64,000 nucleotides of DNA from Cylindrospermum sp. NIES-4074 (GCA_003994795.1 AP018270.1:213940-277939); one strand, 5' to 3'; counted from the stretch's first letter, positions 8,726 through 17,191 are shown. Notes: a model not told the origin generated them from the sequence alone. Numbers and translations are program-made.

Positions 8726-10392
8726 CGTGGCAAAACTTACTAGAGAAGAGTGGAAATCCTGTAATCTTGACCTTGTAGTGAAATAATGGTGCAAAAACTT
8801 GGTAAGAAAAAGTCTAAAACCAGAGGCAACATCGTTTGAAGTACTCGATTGTATTCAAAAAAAATGCCCTTCGTGCGGTCAAGCAATGTGGAATGAATAC
8901 AATAATCCTCGACATATAAGAACGTTAAATGGGGTAGTAGAACTACAGCTAAAAATTCGTCGATGTCAAAATAAGTTATGTCTGCGGTATAAAAAAGCAT
9001 ATCGGCCAGAGCAAGAAGGGTCACTCGCTCTACCACAGAGCGAATTTGGTTTGGATGTGATTGCTTATATAGGAGCGTTACGATACCAGGAACATAGAAG
9101 TGTTCCCCAAATACACACTCACCTTGAATTAAAGGGTATATGTATAAGTCAACGAACGGTCACGCACCTAATTGACAGATATGACGAATTACTTTCTTTA
9201 TGGCTAAAAGATCATAAAAGGTTAAAAGCAATAGTGGCTAATCAAGGACGGGTGATATTAGCGATCGATGGAATGCAGCCAGAAATTGGACATGAAGTAT
9301 TATGGGTAATTCGAGATTGCTTATCAGGAGAAATTTTACTAGCTAAACCCTTATTATCATCAAGAAACGAAGATTTAGTGGCGTTATTATTAGAAGTAAC
9401 TAATACCCTAAATGTACCAATTAATGGAGTTGTTAGTGATGGGCAACAATCAATTCGCAAAGCTGTTGGGTTAGCATTACCTGGAATTGCTCACGGTTTG
9501 TGTCATTACCATTACCTGAAAGAAGCAATTAAACCCATATATGAGGCGGATAGACATGCAAAAAAGGAATTGAAAAAAAAAGTAAGAGGATTACGAGACA
9601 TTGAACGTAGTGTTGTCAATGAAGATAAGGATTTGGGGACTATTATTGAAGATTATTGCTCGGCAGTGCGTAGTTCTATAACCAATGATGGTCATCCACC
9701 ATTAGAGGCATCTGGGTTAAAGTTACAAGAAAATTTGACGCTAATAGAGCAAAGTTTAGAACGAATGGAAAAAAAAGTGCTTTACCACCACCTTTAGTTA
9801 ACCTAAAACACCTTCTAGCCAAAGGATTATCTGCGACTGCATCTTTATTTGCACCTGTTATGGTTGCATATGAATGGGTTGATAAAGCTAGTAGCATTCT
9901 CAATAATAAAATAGGTCTTGATGCTGCTGGAGTTAAACAAAGCTATCAGGAACTATTAACAGAAATGTCCTCTCAATTGCAGAAGGCTGGTACACTTAGT
10001 ACCGCAATCGATAACTTTATAAAAACCACTCATAACTACTGGTCTGGACTTTTTCATTGTTATGAAATTGAAGATTTTCCCAGAACTAATAATGACTTAG
10101 AACATGCTTTTGGTATGCTACGTCATCATCAACGTCGTTGTACTGGTCGTAAAGTTGCCCCCTCATCCCTCGTTATTCGTGGTTCTGTCAAACTTGCCTG
10201 TGCAATCGCTACTAAACTTCATTCTTTTACCGCATCTGATTTAGCACAAGTTGATATTCATACTTGGCTCGAATTACGCTCTCAACTGAAAAAACACCAT
10301 AAAGCCAGAATTGAACAATATCGATTTCGCAGAGACCCCAAGGGTTACTTGGCTAATTTAGAGAGTCGTCTTCTCTAGTAAGTTTTACCACA
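8726..10392 (+). mobile_element. 1667-bp insertion sequence, copy 1 of 3 (CTAG target)
   Basis: The terminal inverted repeats of 24 bp differ at two positions (left starts CGTGGCAAAACTTACTAGAG, right reads TGTGGTAAAACTTACTAGAG on the other strand). CTAG flanks both ends (8722-8725, 10393-10396). The left CTAG contains the TAG stop of the MacB-type permease. The sequence appears identical to the copies at 31396-33062 and 56104-57770, implying recent spread. I cannot assign a named IS family with confidence. Confidence 0.88.
8799..10378 (+). CDS. Transposase, two frames joined at an A8 run (MULE-like D..CxxH core)
   Basis: Frame 1 (8799-9797) carries an N-terminal zinc-ribbon (CPSCGQAMW...RRCQNKLC), a possible first Asp in LAIDGMQPE (about residue 154) and VVSDGQQSIRKAV followed by HGLCHYHYLKEA, reminiscent of MULE/IS256-type cores. 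It stops just after an A8 run (GAAAAAAAAGTG, about 9768). A -1 shift there continues through SALPPPLVNL into the second frame (to 10378), where NNDLEHAFGMLRHHQRR holds a candidate catalytic Glu. All three copies have the same arrangement, so programmed frameshifting or transcriptional slippage is more likely than decay. The only nearby ATG (8786) is out of frame; TTG 8799 is the first in-frame start. Confidence 0.75.
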
Positions 10393-10462
10393 CTAGGAGA
10401 TAATTACTAGCCAGATTAGGAAAAAGTATTTAAGCCCCAGGTGGTATATATCCTATCAAAAT

Positions 10463-12082
10463 ATGGAAAAAGAAAAATCACTCAGCAAAATCTTGAGGGA
10501 AAACCTGAAAGTAAGCGATCGCATATTTTCCAAAAGAGAAAACCGAGGGGGAGAGATTATCAAAATTGGTAAATCAGGAATTTGCATTGATTGGACTAAC
10601 TGGATTAAATGCTCCTACCCATTTTCAGAAATTGAAGACTTAAAACTATCAAGAATGGACTACTCATGCTTACCCACGCCAGCCTATTCACAGGGATTGG
10701 AGGATTTGAACTCGGCATTAGAGAAGCAGGTGCAAACATCAAAACCGGCCTCCTTATCGAAAACAATCCAGAAGCCCAACAGGTTCTTAAACGCAGATTC
10801 CCAGGTGTTGCCCTCCACAGCGACATCAGAGACTACCAACCAACCCAAGGAGAATTTAACGTATACACAATTGGATTTCCCTGTACAGGGACATCCAATG
10901 CCGGAGCAAGATCAGGACTCAATCACCCAGAGTCAAAAATGTGGTTCTACGCCTTGCGATGTATTGCAATTGGAAAGCCTGAATTTGTTGTTATTGAACA
11001 GCCCAGAGGAATTATCAACAATGGACTTAGGGAAGTTCTTGGAGGACTCCGAGTGGTTGAGTATCAGTGGGAAGATCCAGAAATCGTATCAGCAGCGCAA
11101 ATTGGTGCACCCCATGAAAGAGACAGATTGTTTATTATTGCCCACTCCTACGACGTATCCAAAAGGATCGGGAAAGTGCCGACCGGCTGGAACGAACAGA
11201 TTAGAGCAGAGATTGAGGCCATACATAAGCAAAGGGGACAAGCTACACCCGGCCGTCCCTGGCTGGCTGATGGGGTTCCCAAATGGCTGGGTAGAACAAA
11301 TATTGGCGGACACTGGAGAACTACTATCGATTCAAGCCCCATTTATCCCGGTATCCGGAAGCGCACCAATAAACGACGAGAGTGCATCGACCTCTACGGG
11401 CGAAGTGTTACCCCCCAACAAGCAGCCATTGCAATCAAAAGAGTCTGCTACCTCGCACAACTTGCAGGAATCGTTTAAGCCAGGTGATAAGGTTAAATTC
11501 ACCTCTAATATTCGTTGGATTGACATAAACCCAGATTCTAAAATCCCTGGCTTTTTTGCTCAAAAAGGTGATTGGGCTGAAGTTTGCAGCTATGTTAAAG
11601 CTGGTCGCGTCGAAGTATCTTTTCAAGGAACTGGTGAACCATTTACCTGGTATTGTAAGTTTTTGGAGGCTATGGAAACTCCAGTAAACTCGATAACTCC
11701 GACAACCACGACAATTAAGGCGATAACCATACATCAACCTTGGGCTAGCCTAATTGGCTTATACAAATGGTATGAGACCAGAAACAGATTAACTAACTAC
11801 AGAGGTAAAATAGCCATTCACGCAGCTGTAGAGCAAGAAGACTCAGAATACTTATACAGCGGATTTGAGGATCTATTACCTAGAAAAAACTTAACCTTCG
11901 GGGCAATAATTGCGATCGCAGACCTCACCGACTGCATCAAAATGACCGAAGAATTTATTGCCCAACAATCACCAACAGAGCGAAGGTGTGGTAATTGGAA
12001 CGTGGGACGCTACGCTTGGAAGCTGGAAAATGTACAAATTCTCAGCGAACCAATACCAGCCAGAGGTATGCCGGGACTGTGA
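10463..12082 (+). CDS. ASCH-domain protein; its middle overlaps a DNA methyltransferase gene in another frame
   Basis: A 539-aa protein. Residues 1-65 form a small unknown domain (VSDRIFSKRENRGGEII, CIDWTNW). The middle (about 70-330) includes LLLPTPTTYPKGSG and LHPAVPGWLMGFPNGW, motifs I associate with tails of phage and plasmid C5 methyltransferases. Residues about 340-400 form a KOW-like or SH3-like region (FKPGDKVKFTSN). The C-terminus (about 420-539) is an ASCH domain (ITIHQPWASLIGLYKWYETR), a fold proposed to bind RNA or modified nucleotides. Codons 69-339 are read over the methyltransferase gene 10666-11478 in a different frame. It is the first gene after IS copy 1 and probably starts an operon reaching 13029. 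Confidence 0.72.
   Translation: MEKEKSLSKILRENLKVSDRIFSKRENRGGEIIKIGKSGICIDWTNWIKCSYPFSEIEDLKLSRMDYSCLPTPAYSQGLEDLNSALEKQVQTSKPASLSKTIQKPNRFLNADSQVLPSTATSETTNQPKENLTYTQLDFPVQGHPMPEQDQDSITQSQKCGSTPCDVLQLESLNLLLLNSPEELSTMDLGKFLEDSEWLSISGKIQKSYQQRKLVHPMKETDCLLLPTPTTYPKGSGKCRPAGTNRLEQRLRPYISKGDKLHPAVPGWLMGFPNGWVEQILADTGELLSIQAPFIPVSGSAPINDESASTSTGEVLPPNKQPLQSKESATSHNLQESFKPGDKVKFTSNIRWIDINPDSKIPGFFAQKGDWAEVCSYVKAGRVEVSFQGTGEPFTWYCKFLEAMETPVNSITPTTTTIKAITIHQPWASLIGLYKWYETRNRLTNYRGKIAIHAAVEQEDSEYLYSGFEDLLPRKNLTFGAIIAIADLTDCIKMTEEFIAQQSPTERRCGNWNVGRYAWKLENVQILSEPIPARGMPGL
10666..11478 (+). CDS. C5 cytosine-specific DNA methyltransferase
   Basis: A 270-aa Dcm-like enzyme that would methylate C5 of cytosine. 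Motif I FTGIGGFELG (residues 8-17) binds AdoMet. Motif IV GFPCTGTS carries the nucleophile Cys73. The motif VI position reads EQP (111-113) instead of ENV but keeps the Glu. Motif VIII is QIGAPHERDRLF (145-156), and a motif-X-like GRSVTPQQA lies near residue 245. It is shorter than usual (about 300-450 aa), leaving a small target-recognition region. It lies entirely within the 10463-12082 gene in another frame, and no strong ribosome-binding site precedes its ATG. No restriction enzyme is adjacent, so it is probably an orphan methylase of the plasmid. Confidence 0.8.
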   Translation: MLTHASLFTGIGGFELGIREAGANIKTGLLIENNPEAQQVLKRRFPGVALHSDIRDYQPTQGEFNVYTIGFPCTGTSNAGARSGLNHPESKMWFYALRCIAIGKPEFVVIEQPRGIINNGLREVLGGLRVVEYQWEDPEIVSAAQIGAPHERDRLFIIAHSYDVSKRIGKVPTGWNEQIRAEIEAIHKQRGQATPGRPWLADGVPKWLGRTNIGGHWRTTIDSSPIYPGIRKRTNKRRECIDLYGRSVTPQQAAIAIKRVCYLAQLAGIV

Positions 12083-12097
12083 GAAATTGAACTAAAG

Positions 12098-12682
12098 TTG
12101 CCAATTGCCAGTTCATCAACCACCAAACCCAGTTTTAAAACTGGTAACTACATACTCAACGGCAGAGTGGGAGAAATTATAGAAGACTCTCCCAACGAAT
12201 ACTTTGTTGTACGTTACGGAAAAAACGATCTCAAATGCTACTTTTGGGGACAAGATGATAAGCTAATTAGCCAATTAGCGATCGCGTCCCGCGCGCCGGA
12301 GGCGATCGCACCCCAAAATTTAATAGACCAATTCTTAAGGGAAACATCAGACACTCCCACAATTTCCCCCAAGAAGAAAAAAGTAGCAAGCGGCAGCCTT
12401 GCGCCCTACATCGAAAACAAAAAGCTGAAGAGTGGCTTAATTGTCAGTTATCCAAGAGTTAATGGAGAGCGTGATAAACTCAACCACCTCCATTGGAAAT
12501 GGGGTTACTACTATGAAATTAAGGTAAATGGGGAATGGAAAAACAGAAGTCTACCAGTACCAGCTAAGATTATCCCACAAGTAAAAATAATGATTGAGAA
12601 CTGCTGCTGTGTGGACGAAATTAAAGACTTTATCTTGCAAAGCAAGAATAAATCAGCAGATTCTATTGGAGAAGAAGGTTAA
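12098..12682 (+). CDS. Hypothetical plasmid protein
   Basis: 194 aa from a TTG start; no better start is visible. The N-terminal part (NYILNGRVGEIIEDSPNEYF) resembles the small first domain of the upstream ASCH protein. The C-terminal half is rich in aromatic residues (HLHWKWGYYYEIKVNGEW, then IPQVKIMIE), a pattern seen in DNA-binding integrase-arm-like hypothetical proteins of cyanobacteria. Its low-complexity middle carries a HIP1 pair around a GC-rich repeat (about 12278-12312) and a TTTCCCCCAAGAA motif, so repeats have invaded the linker. It overlaps the next ATG (TAATG). Function unknown. Confidence 0.65.
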   Translation: MPIASSSTTKPSFKTGNYILNGRVGEIIEDSPNEYFVVRYGKNDLKCYFWGQDDKLISQLAIASRAPEAIAPQNLIDQFLRETSDTPTISPKKKKVASGSLAPYIENKKLKSGLIVSYPRVNGERDKLNHLHWKWGYYYEIKVNGEWKNRSLPVPAKIIPQVKIMIENCCCVDEIKDFILQSKNKSADSIGEEG

Positions 12683-13029
12683 TGAAGTGCCCAAGCTGTG
12701 GAAGTTCGGAAACCTACAGAAAGGCTAAACACAGCTTGATAGTAAATTGCGATCGCTGTAGGCATATATGGGAAGTTAACCAGGTGGCTTTTCCAATTGC
12801 ACAATTTAGGCTTTACAAATCTAAAGGAGCAATGAGGGGCAATCATTATATTGACGTTTGGTTGTGTCCATCAGACAAGTCTAAGTTTTCATTTTCCCTA
12901 CGATATCAATCCTCGTTTAACTGTATTTTTCCAAACCCAGATTACCCAGAAGATCCATATCTAAAAGGTATGTTTGATAATCCCCAGTTAGCAATTGAGG
13001 CGGGGATTAAGCAGGTTTACCAAGAGTAA
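12682..13029 (+). CDS. Small zinc-ribbon protein
   Basis: 115 aa. It begins with a CxxC zinc knuckle (MKCPSCGSSE) and a second pair (CDRCRHIW, about residues 25-32), followed by a beta-rich region with no recognised family. The start overlaps the previous stop, so translation is coupled. An imperfect 22-bp inverted repeat (13037-13115) follows the stop and may end the operon. Confidence 0.7.
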   Translation: MKCPSCGSSETYRKAKHSLIVNCDRCRHIWEVNQVAFPIAQFRLYKSKGAMRGNHYIDVWLCPSDKSKFSFSLRYQSSFNCIFPNPDYPEDPYLKGMFDNPQLAIEAGIKQVYQE

Positions 13030-13418
13030 TTTCCTCAAACTCCGACAATACCGACAGGCTTATGAGTTAATATCGCCAAGCTTTGCGCTTTTCCTGTCGA
13101 AGTTTATCGGAGTTTAAAAAGCCTGCTGTTAGCACCAGGAGCAACCTTATCAGTGATTCTTAAGGGAAAATCTAACTAATGCGATCGCTTTATTCGCTTT
13201 GTTAATAATTGTGGTTTTAATATCTGCTAAGAGGTTTTTTTGAACTACGAAAGCTTTTTTAACACTTCTACGGCAGCTGAGAGATCCGCCGCGAAGCTGT
13301 TCTAGTTTTGGCTTCTAGTTCTCAATATGTATAAATTTATCAAACTCCGAAAATCGCGACAAACAAACCACGACAGTTATATAATAATTGTCGTGGTTAA
13401 TTGACTAAGGCAGGGTAA
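13030..13418. other. Regulatory or origin-like intergenic region with AAACTCCGA repeats
   Basis: About 390 bp without a gene. AAACTCCGACAATACCGACA (starting 13037) is repeated in inverted orientation at 13093-13115, and AAACTCCGA recurs at 13342. GCGACA and CGACAG elements are scattered through it, and a palindrome sits just before the next gene. The arrangement suggests an operator, partition or replication site. The first inverted pair could also act as a terminator for the upstream operon. Confidence 0.5.
13366..13398 (+). promoter_or_regulatory. Palindromic operator upstream of the double-HTH gene
   Basis: AACCACGACA (13366-13375) and TGTCGTGGTT (13389-13398) are perfect 10-bp inverted arms around a 13-bp AT-rich centre, 20 bp before the ATG at 13419. 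The position suggests autoregulation by the encoded HTH protein. The same half-site AACCACGAC occurs inside the gene itself at about 13611. Confidence 0.6.
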
Positions 13419-13934
13419 ATGAATAAGAAAGAAGCCGCAAAGTATTTAGGGTGTAGTGAACGAGCGGTAGAGCGATACGTACAGCAGGGGAAGATATCCT
13501 GTCGCTACGAAAAAGGTAAAACCCGCAGTATATCTGTATTTGACCTTGAAGAGTTGCAAAGATTCAAGGGTGAAGGTGAAGCCGTAAGACCAGCGGTGGA
13601 AACACGACAAACCACGACGATAGATCAGTCAGGCTTGGCGATATTCCATGATGAGCCTGTCGATATTGTCGGAGTTGACGGGGCTAGCGATGTTGTCGAG
13701 GTTGGCGATATTGGAAAGTTGTCGGCAATGGTAGAGTTACTGTTGCACAATCAGCAACTCAAGCCTAGTGAAAAACTCGTACTAACCATTGATGACTGTA
13801 GACAGCTAACCGGATTCTCAAGGGAAATCTTGAGGGATGCGATCGCTAATGGTTTGTTGAAGGCCAGAATCATCGGGAAATCATGGCGAGTAAAACGCGC
13901 AGACTTGGAAACTTACATTAATGAGGTGTTGTGA
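13419..13934 (+). CDS. Protein with two excisionase/MerR-like HTH domains
   Basis: 171 aa. Residues 1-50 (NKKEAAKYLGCSERAVERYV) and 120-171 (IDDCRQLTGFSREILRDAIA, ending RVKRADLETYI) each look like a DNA-binding excisionase-type (HTH_17) domain. An acidic linker rich in VDIVG/VVEVGD separates them. Such proteins act as recombination directionality factors or as plasmid regulators. The palindrome at 13366-13398 is its likely operator. The stop overlaps the next ATG (TGATG), so 13934-14278 is co-translated. Confidence 0.75.
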   Translation: MNKKEAAKYLGCSERAVERYVQQGKISCRYEKGKTRSISVFDLEELQRFKGEGEAVRPAVETRQTTTIDQSGLAIFHDEPVDIVGVDGASDVVEVGDIGKLSAMVELLLHNQQLKPSEKLVLTIDDCRQLTGFSREILRDAIANGLLKARIIGKSWRVKRADLETYINEVL

Positions 13935-14278
13935 TGGAATATCTAACGGTTTGTAGCAATTGCAGACACGAACACTACTATACAGATTCACGTCCTGATA
14001 AGTGTCACTCCTGCAATTCAGAATTGGTTGGTAATAACTACCCAGTTGCTCTGTTAAATGAGTTTGCAAGCGGAATAGACGTAATTAGTGAAAAGCTCAA
14101 TTTATCGTTTGATGAAGCTTTGGATTTTTTGATTCACAATTTGCGTCAGAAACTTTCTATATTATCTGTCAAGCCTACAGTTAGCCAAAATTTGGTAGAC
14201 GAACTAGTCAAGCCTACAGTTAGCCAAAATTTGGTAGACGATCCTGCAATTTCAGATTTATTACAGCCCCCAAAGTAA
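13934..14278 (+). CDS. Small zinc-ribbon protein with a 13-aa tandem duplication
   Basis: 114 aa. The N-terminus has two CxxC pairs (CSNCRHEHYY, CHSCNSEL) forming a rubredoxin-like zinc ribbon; a helical segment with FDEALDFLIHNLRQK follows. The C-terminal part holds an exact repeat KPTVSQNLVD, from a 39-bp tandem duplication. ATG 13934 overlaps the preceding stop and has GAGGTG upstream. Function unknown; coupling suggests it works with the double-HTH protein. Confidence 0.7.
   Translation: MEYLTVCSNCRHEHYYTDSRPDKCHSCNSELVGNNYPVALLNEFASGIDVISEKLNLSFDEALDFLIHNLRQKLSILSVKPTVSQNLVDELVKPTVSQNLVDDPAISDLLQPPK
14167..14241 (+). repeat. 39-bp tandem duplication inside a gene
   Basis: The sequence starting GTCAAGCCTACAGTTAGCCA is present twice in direct tandem with a 39-bp period and no mismatch over about 36 bp of the second unit. 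It adds 13 codons in frame to the zinc-ribbon gene. Confidence 0.85.
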
Positions 14279-14416
14279 TGTAATCGCTCGTTGCTTTTTG
14301 TTAATTTTCTTAACACCTTTCTAGAGCGTTTACATAATAATTAAGCAAGGGTACGCTTTTCAACGCAGGTTAAAATGTCGTACCATGTATTATGTGCGTT
14401 CAAAAACTTTTTAATA

Positions 14417-15013
14417 ATGAGTAAAGAAGTGGATTTACAAGAGGCTGGAAACCTTAACCAGCAAGAATCACAAGCAAGCAATGAAGCTGGGCTAGAAACT
14501 GGGCTAGAAAATGCTGAAAATGGTACGGATAAGCGGCATTTAAAAGAAGTGGTTTTTCAAATTTGTGAAATTCTATATACAAATTCAGAAAAAATTACTC
14601 GTGCATCTGTCAGGGAGAAGGCAGGCCGAGGCAGTGACCGGGATTTATCTCGGTACATAAATGAGTGGAAGGAGTCGAAATCACTAGCGGTACAGGAGCC
14701 AGATTCAGAAGTTACAGCGCCACAAAATAAAGGTACACAGGTACACGCACAACCTATAAATAGCAATTCTGCAAGTGATAATGATGTCGCAAATCTAATT
14801 CGTACTAGTGCAGAACAAGCAACGGGTATGCTAGTTGCTAACGCAGCGTTGGCGACACACTTTTATATGAATCCAGACAAGTTACCCGAAGACCTAAAAT
14901 CACAGGTGGAGGAGGCGACCGCAAATTTTACGCGATCGCGGGTGGACTACAATCGTTCACTATTCGACCCACGAACCCTGATAAAACAAGCGATGGAAAA
15001 AATAGAGGGCTGA
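14417..15013 (+). CDS. KfrA-like plasmid DNA-binding protein
   Basis: 198 aa from ATG 14417 (an earlier in-frame ATG lies at 14375, adding 14 unlikely residues). After a Q/E-rich leader, residues about 40-85 match the KfrA N-terminal winged domain (ITRASVREKAGRGSDRDLSR), which in RK2-type plasmids binds DNA and helps partition and regulation. The long coiled coil of classical KfrA is absent; instead there is a shorter region with MNPDKLPEDLK and an FDPRTLIKQAMEKIEG tail. It precedes the AAA ATPase by 11 bp, so an operon is likely. Confidence 0.7.
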   Translation: MSKEVDLQEAGNLNQQESQASNEAGLETGLENAENGTDKRHLKEVVFQICEILYTNSEKITRASVREKAGRGSDRDLSRYINEWKESKSLAVQEPDSEVTAPQNKGTQVHAQPINSNSASDNDVANLIRTSAEQATGMLVANAALATHFYMNPDKLPEDLKSQVEEATANFTRSRVDYNRSLFDPRTLIKQAMEKIEG

Positions 15014-15024
15014 ACTTTGTTAAG

Positions 15025-15978
15025 TTGTTAACTGGTGGGTTTGTGATAGCTCTCACCAGCTTTAATCCTTTATCATTACTATTGTTCTTGGCTGCTCTAT
15101 TTCCGTTTCCACAAATACCGAAAATTTCCCTTAAGAAGGAGGAAGAGGAAACAGTGGAACCGGGACAATTCACCATTTACAGGGAAGCCGAACTCAACCG
15201 GGTCACGGCGTCGTTACTTGCTAATAGCGCAATTTTAGTTGTGGGTGAGGAAGGCAGCGGTAAGTCAGTGCTGGCAAATGCAGTGGTAGAAAGGTTGGGC
15301 ATTGATGGTTTTTCAGTAGCCTTTATTGAACCAGCAACGCCTAAGCAGATGCTATTAGAAATTGCTCAACAACTTGAAATTGCTACAGAGGATTTGGAGG
15401 GTAAAAGCTTGACTGTAGATAAACTCAAGAGAGCGATCGCAGATTTTCTTGAGGGAAATACAGCCTTTCTAGTTTTGGATGATGCTCAAAACTGCGACAT
15501 GAAATTTAGGATTTGGTTGAAGCAACTACGCCGGCGGGGTATTCCTATGCTTGTGTTAGCGACTGATCCACCGCGCTCGGATATCTTCATCAATATTCCC
15601 AGAATTGAACTAAGACCCTTACCAGAGAAGGCTATTAGACAAATTATGAAGAGCGCAGCGCAGGAAAGAGCTATTGATTTATCAGCTGCTGATTTATCCA
15701 AATTGCAAGAGCGGGCCGGTGGTAATCCCATGCTGGCTATCCGAAGCATCGAGGAGGAATATTTAGGTTTAGAAATTGAGGGGGCGGATCACAGAAGGTA
15801 CTTTGACATTACACCTCTAATACTGATAATTGGTGTAATCTTTGTAATCATGCGGTTTATAGGACTCGGCACCAATGACCAAGCACTATACATATTTGGT
15901 GGAATTGCCGCAGCTATATTTCTCGGACTTTCTCGCTTACTTTACAGCTTGCCTCAAGAGGAAAGAAGAATTAGGTAA
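15025..15978 (+). CDS. Membrane-anchored AAA ATPase (ExeA/TniB-like)
   Basis: About 317 aa from a TTG; a GTG is also possible a few codons later. A hydrophobic stretch (about residues 8-32) precedes the AAA core. Walker A is VVGEEGSGKSVLANAV (about 72-87), Walker B is AFLVLDDAQN (about 148-157), and sensor-like LVLATDPP (about 175) follows. The C-terminus holds two membrane helices (DITPLILIIGVIFVIM; IFGGIAAAIFLGLSRLL). Similar STAND/AAA_22 proteins pair with transposition or DNA-transfer machinery. Its stop overlaps the ATG of a 56-aa membrane protein resembling its own C-terminal helix. Confidence 0.75.
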   Translation: MLTGGFVIALTSFNPLSLLLFLAALFPFPQIPKISLKKEEEETVEPGQFTIYREAELNRVTASLLANSAILVVGEEGSGKSVLANAVVERLGIDGFSVAFIEPATPKQMLLEIAQQLEIATEDLEGKSLTVDKLKRAIADFLEGNTAFLVLDDAQNCDMKFRIWLKQLRRRGIPMLVLATDPPRSDIFINIPRIELRPLPEKAIRQIMKSAAQERAIDLSAADLSKLQERAGGNPMLAIRSIEEEYLGLEIEGADHRRYFDITPLILIIGVIFVIMRFIGLGTNDQALYIFGGIAAAIFLGLSRLLYSLPQEERRIR

Positions 15979-16148
15979 TGGCAGAAAAACACCCGACTTG
16001 CTTTATACTGTGCATCACACCTTTAATACTATTAATTGGTGTGGTTTATGTTGTGATGGCGCTTATTGATACCGAAAACTCTGACGACAAAGCTTTATAC
16101 AGGTTTGTTAAAACCATGTACAGCTTGCTAGAAAGGGACGCTATATAG
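15978..16148 (+). CDS. 56-aa membrane protein, paralogue of the AAA protein tail
   Basis: A small gene whose ATG overlaps the previous stop (TAATG) and whose TAG overlaps the next GTG (TAGTG), so it is coupled on both sides. The segment ITPLILLIGVVYVVM matches ITPLILIIGVIFVIM in the C-terminal membrane helix of the upstream ATPase, and the similarity continues through the D-K-ALY part. It has one membrane helix and a short charged tail. A duplication of the anchor region that has become its own protein is the simplest explanation. Confidence 0.7.
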   Translation: MAEKHPTCFILCITPLILLIGVVYVVMALIDTENSDDKALYRFVKTMYSLLERDAI

Positions 16149-17191
16149 TGCTGGGAGTATCTCACCTTTTGATTAGTGGAACTGCTGCCAGCTTGCTGTT
16201 AGGTAGTGCAGATCCTGTAATTATCGCGGTTGGTGCAATTGGTGGTTTGCTCCCAGATATTGACATCAGCACATCACCAGCGGGGCGAATGTTCCCTTGG
16301 ATATCTGGATATTTTGAAAGCAGAATGCCCCATCGTAGCTGCACACACTCACTAGTTGCTAGCGCAGCAGTTGCGATCGCATCCTACGGAATGGCGCTAT
16401 TTCTACCCAAACTATTACCAATAGCAAGTGCTTTAACCGTGGGCTATACCGCTGGGTGGTTTGCCGATTGTTTCACCAGGGGCGGCGTTGAAATGTTTTG
16501 GCCCAGCCCCATTAGATGCGTTTGTCCAGGTAACAGAAATTTAAGGTTAAAGACTGGTAGCAATGCTGAATACTTTATATTGTGCATTCTGGTTGCAGTC
16601 GCATTATCAATTTTTTCAGTAAATAGTAGGGGCGGAATTTTAACCCAATTCAATAGACTAATTGCTTCTACATCAGGCGTTCAGCACGTCTACAACGAAT
16701 CTGGAAGCACACACCGAATTGTTGCAAATATCAAAGGTGTTAGGGCTGGAGATAGGTCACGGGTAAATAGCCAGTTTTATATTATCCAAACGCAAGGAAC
16801 TGGTTTTATAGTTTTGGAGCCTAGTACAAATAAACTATATAAAGCAGGAACTGATCCTGATAGTCAAATTATTATTGAAGAAATTACCGCAGATGTGGGC
16901 AAGGCTGCCATTACAACCATCGAATCTATATTTTTAGAAGATCAGCCAATTGGGGAAGCGATCAGAAAGTTCAACCGCGCTGGGGCAGCAGTATTTGTAA
17001 GTGGTCAATTATCTGTTGACGACTTCGATACCTCAACTATTCCCCGTGACCCCTATCAATTCCCCAGTATCACCGCCACACCAAGTACTATTAATTTAGA
17101 AGCTGCACCCTTACAAGTTATTAATAAGTTTTTAGGGGGTGAGTTTGCCAGTGGACAATTACAAATTAAGTCAATTGTTAGTAGTCAATAA
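16148..17191 (+). CDS. YdjM/DUF457-type inner-membrane metal-dependent hydrolase-like protein
   Basis: 347 aa from GTG. The N-terminal 170 residues match the YdjM family (PF04307): GGLLPDIDISTS (about 33-44), RSCTHSLVAS (about 63-72), several membrane helices and a second acidic/His site (GWFADCFTRGG). Members keep conserved His and Asp residues thought to bind metal. A soluble C-terminal half (about 180-347) has no recognised domain. It sits in a coupled set with the AAA ATPase and upstream of the HerA-like ATPase, suggesting a membrane DNA-handling or transfer apparatus. Confidence 0.78.
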   Translation: MLGVSHLLISGTAASLLLGSADPVIIAVGAIGGLLPDIDISTSPAGRMFPWISGYFESRMPHRSCTHSLVASAAVAIASYGMALFLPKLLPIASALTVGYTAGWFADCFTRGGVEMFWPSPIRCVCPGNRNLRLKTGSNAEYFILCILVAVALSIFSVNSRGGILTQFNRLIASTSGVQHVYNESGSTHRIVANIKGVRAGDRSRVNSQFYIIQTQGTGFIVLEPSTNKLYKAGTDPDSQIIIEEITADVGKAAITTIESIFLEDQPIGEAIRKFNRAGAAVFVSGQLSVDDFDTSTIPRDPYQFPSITATPSTINLEAAPLQVINKFLGGEFASGQLQIKSIVSSQ

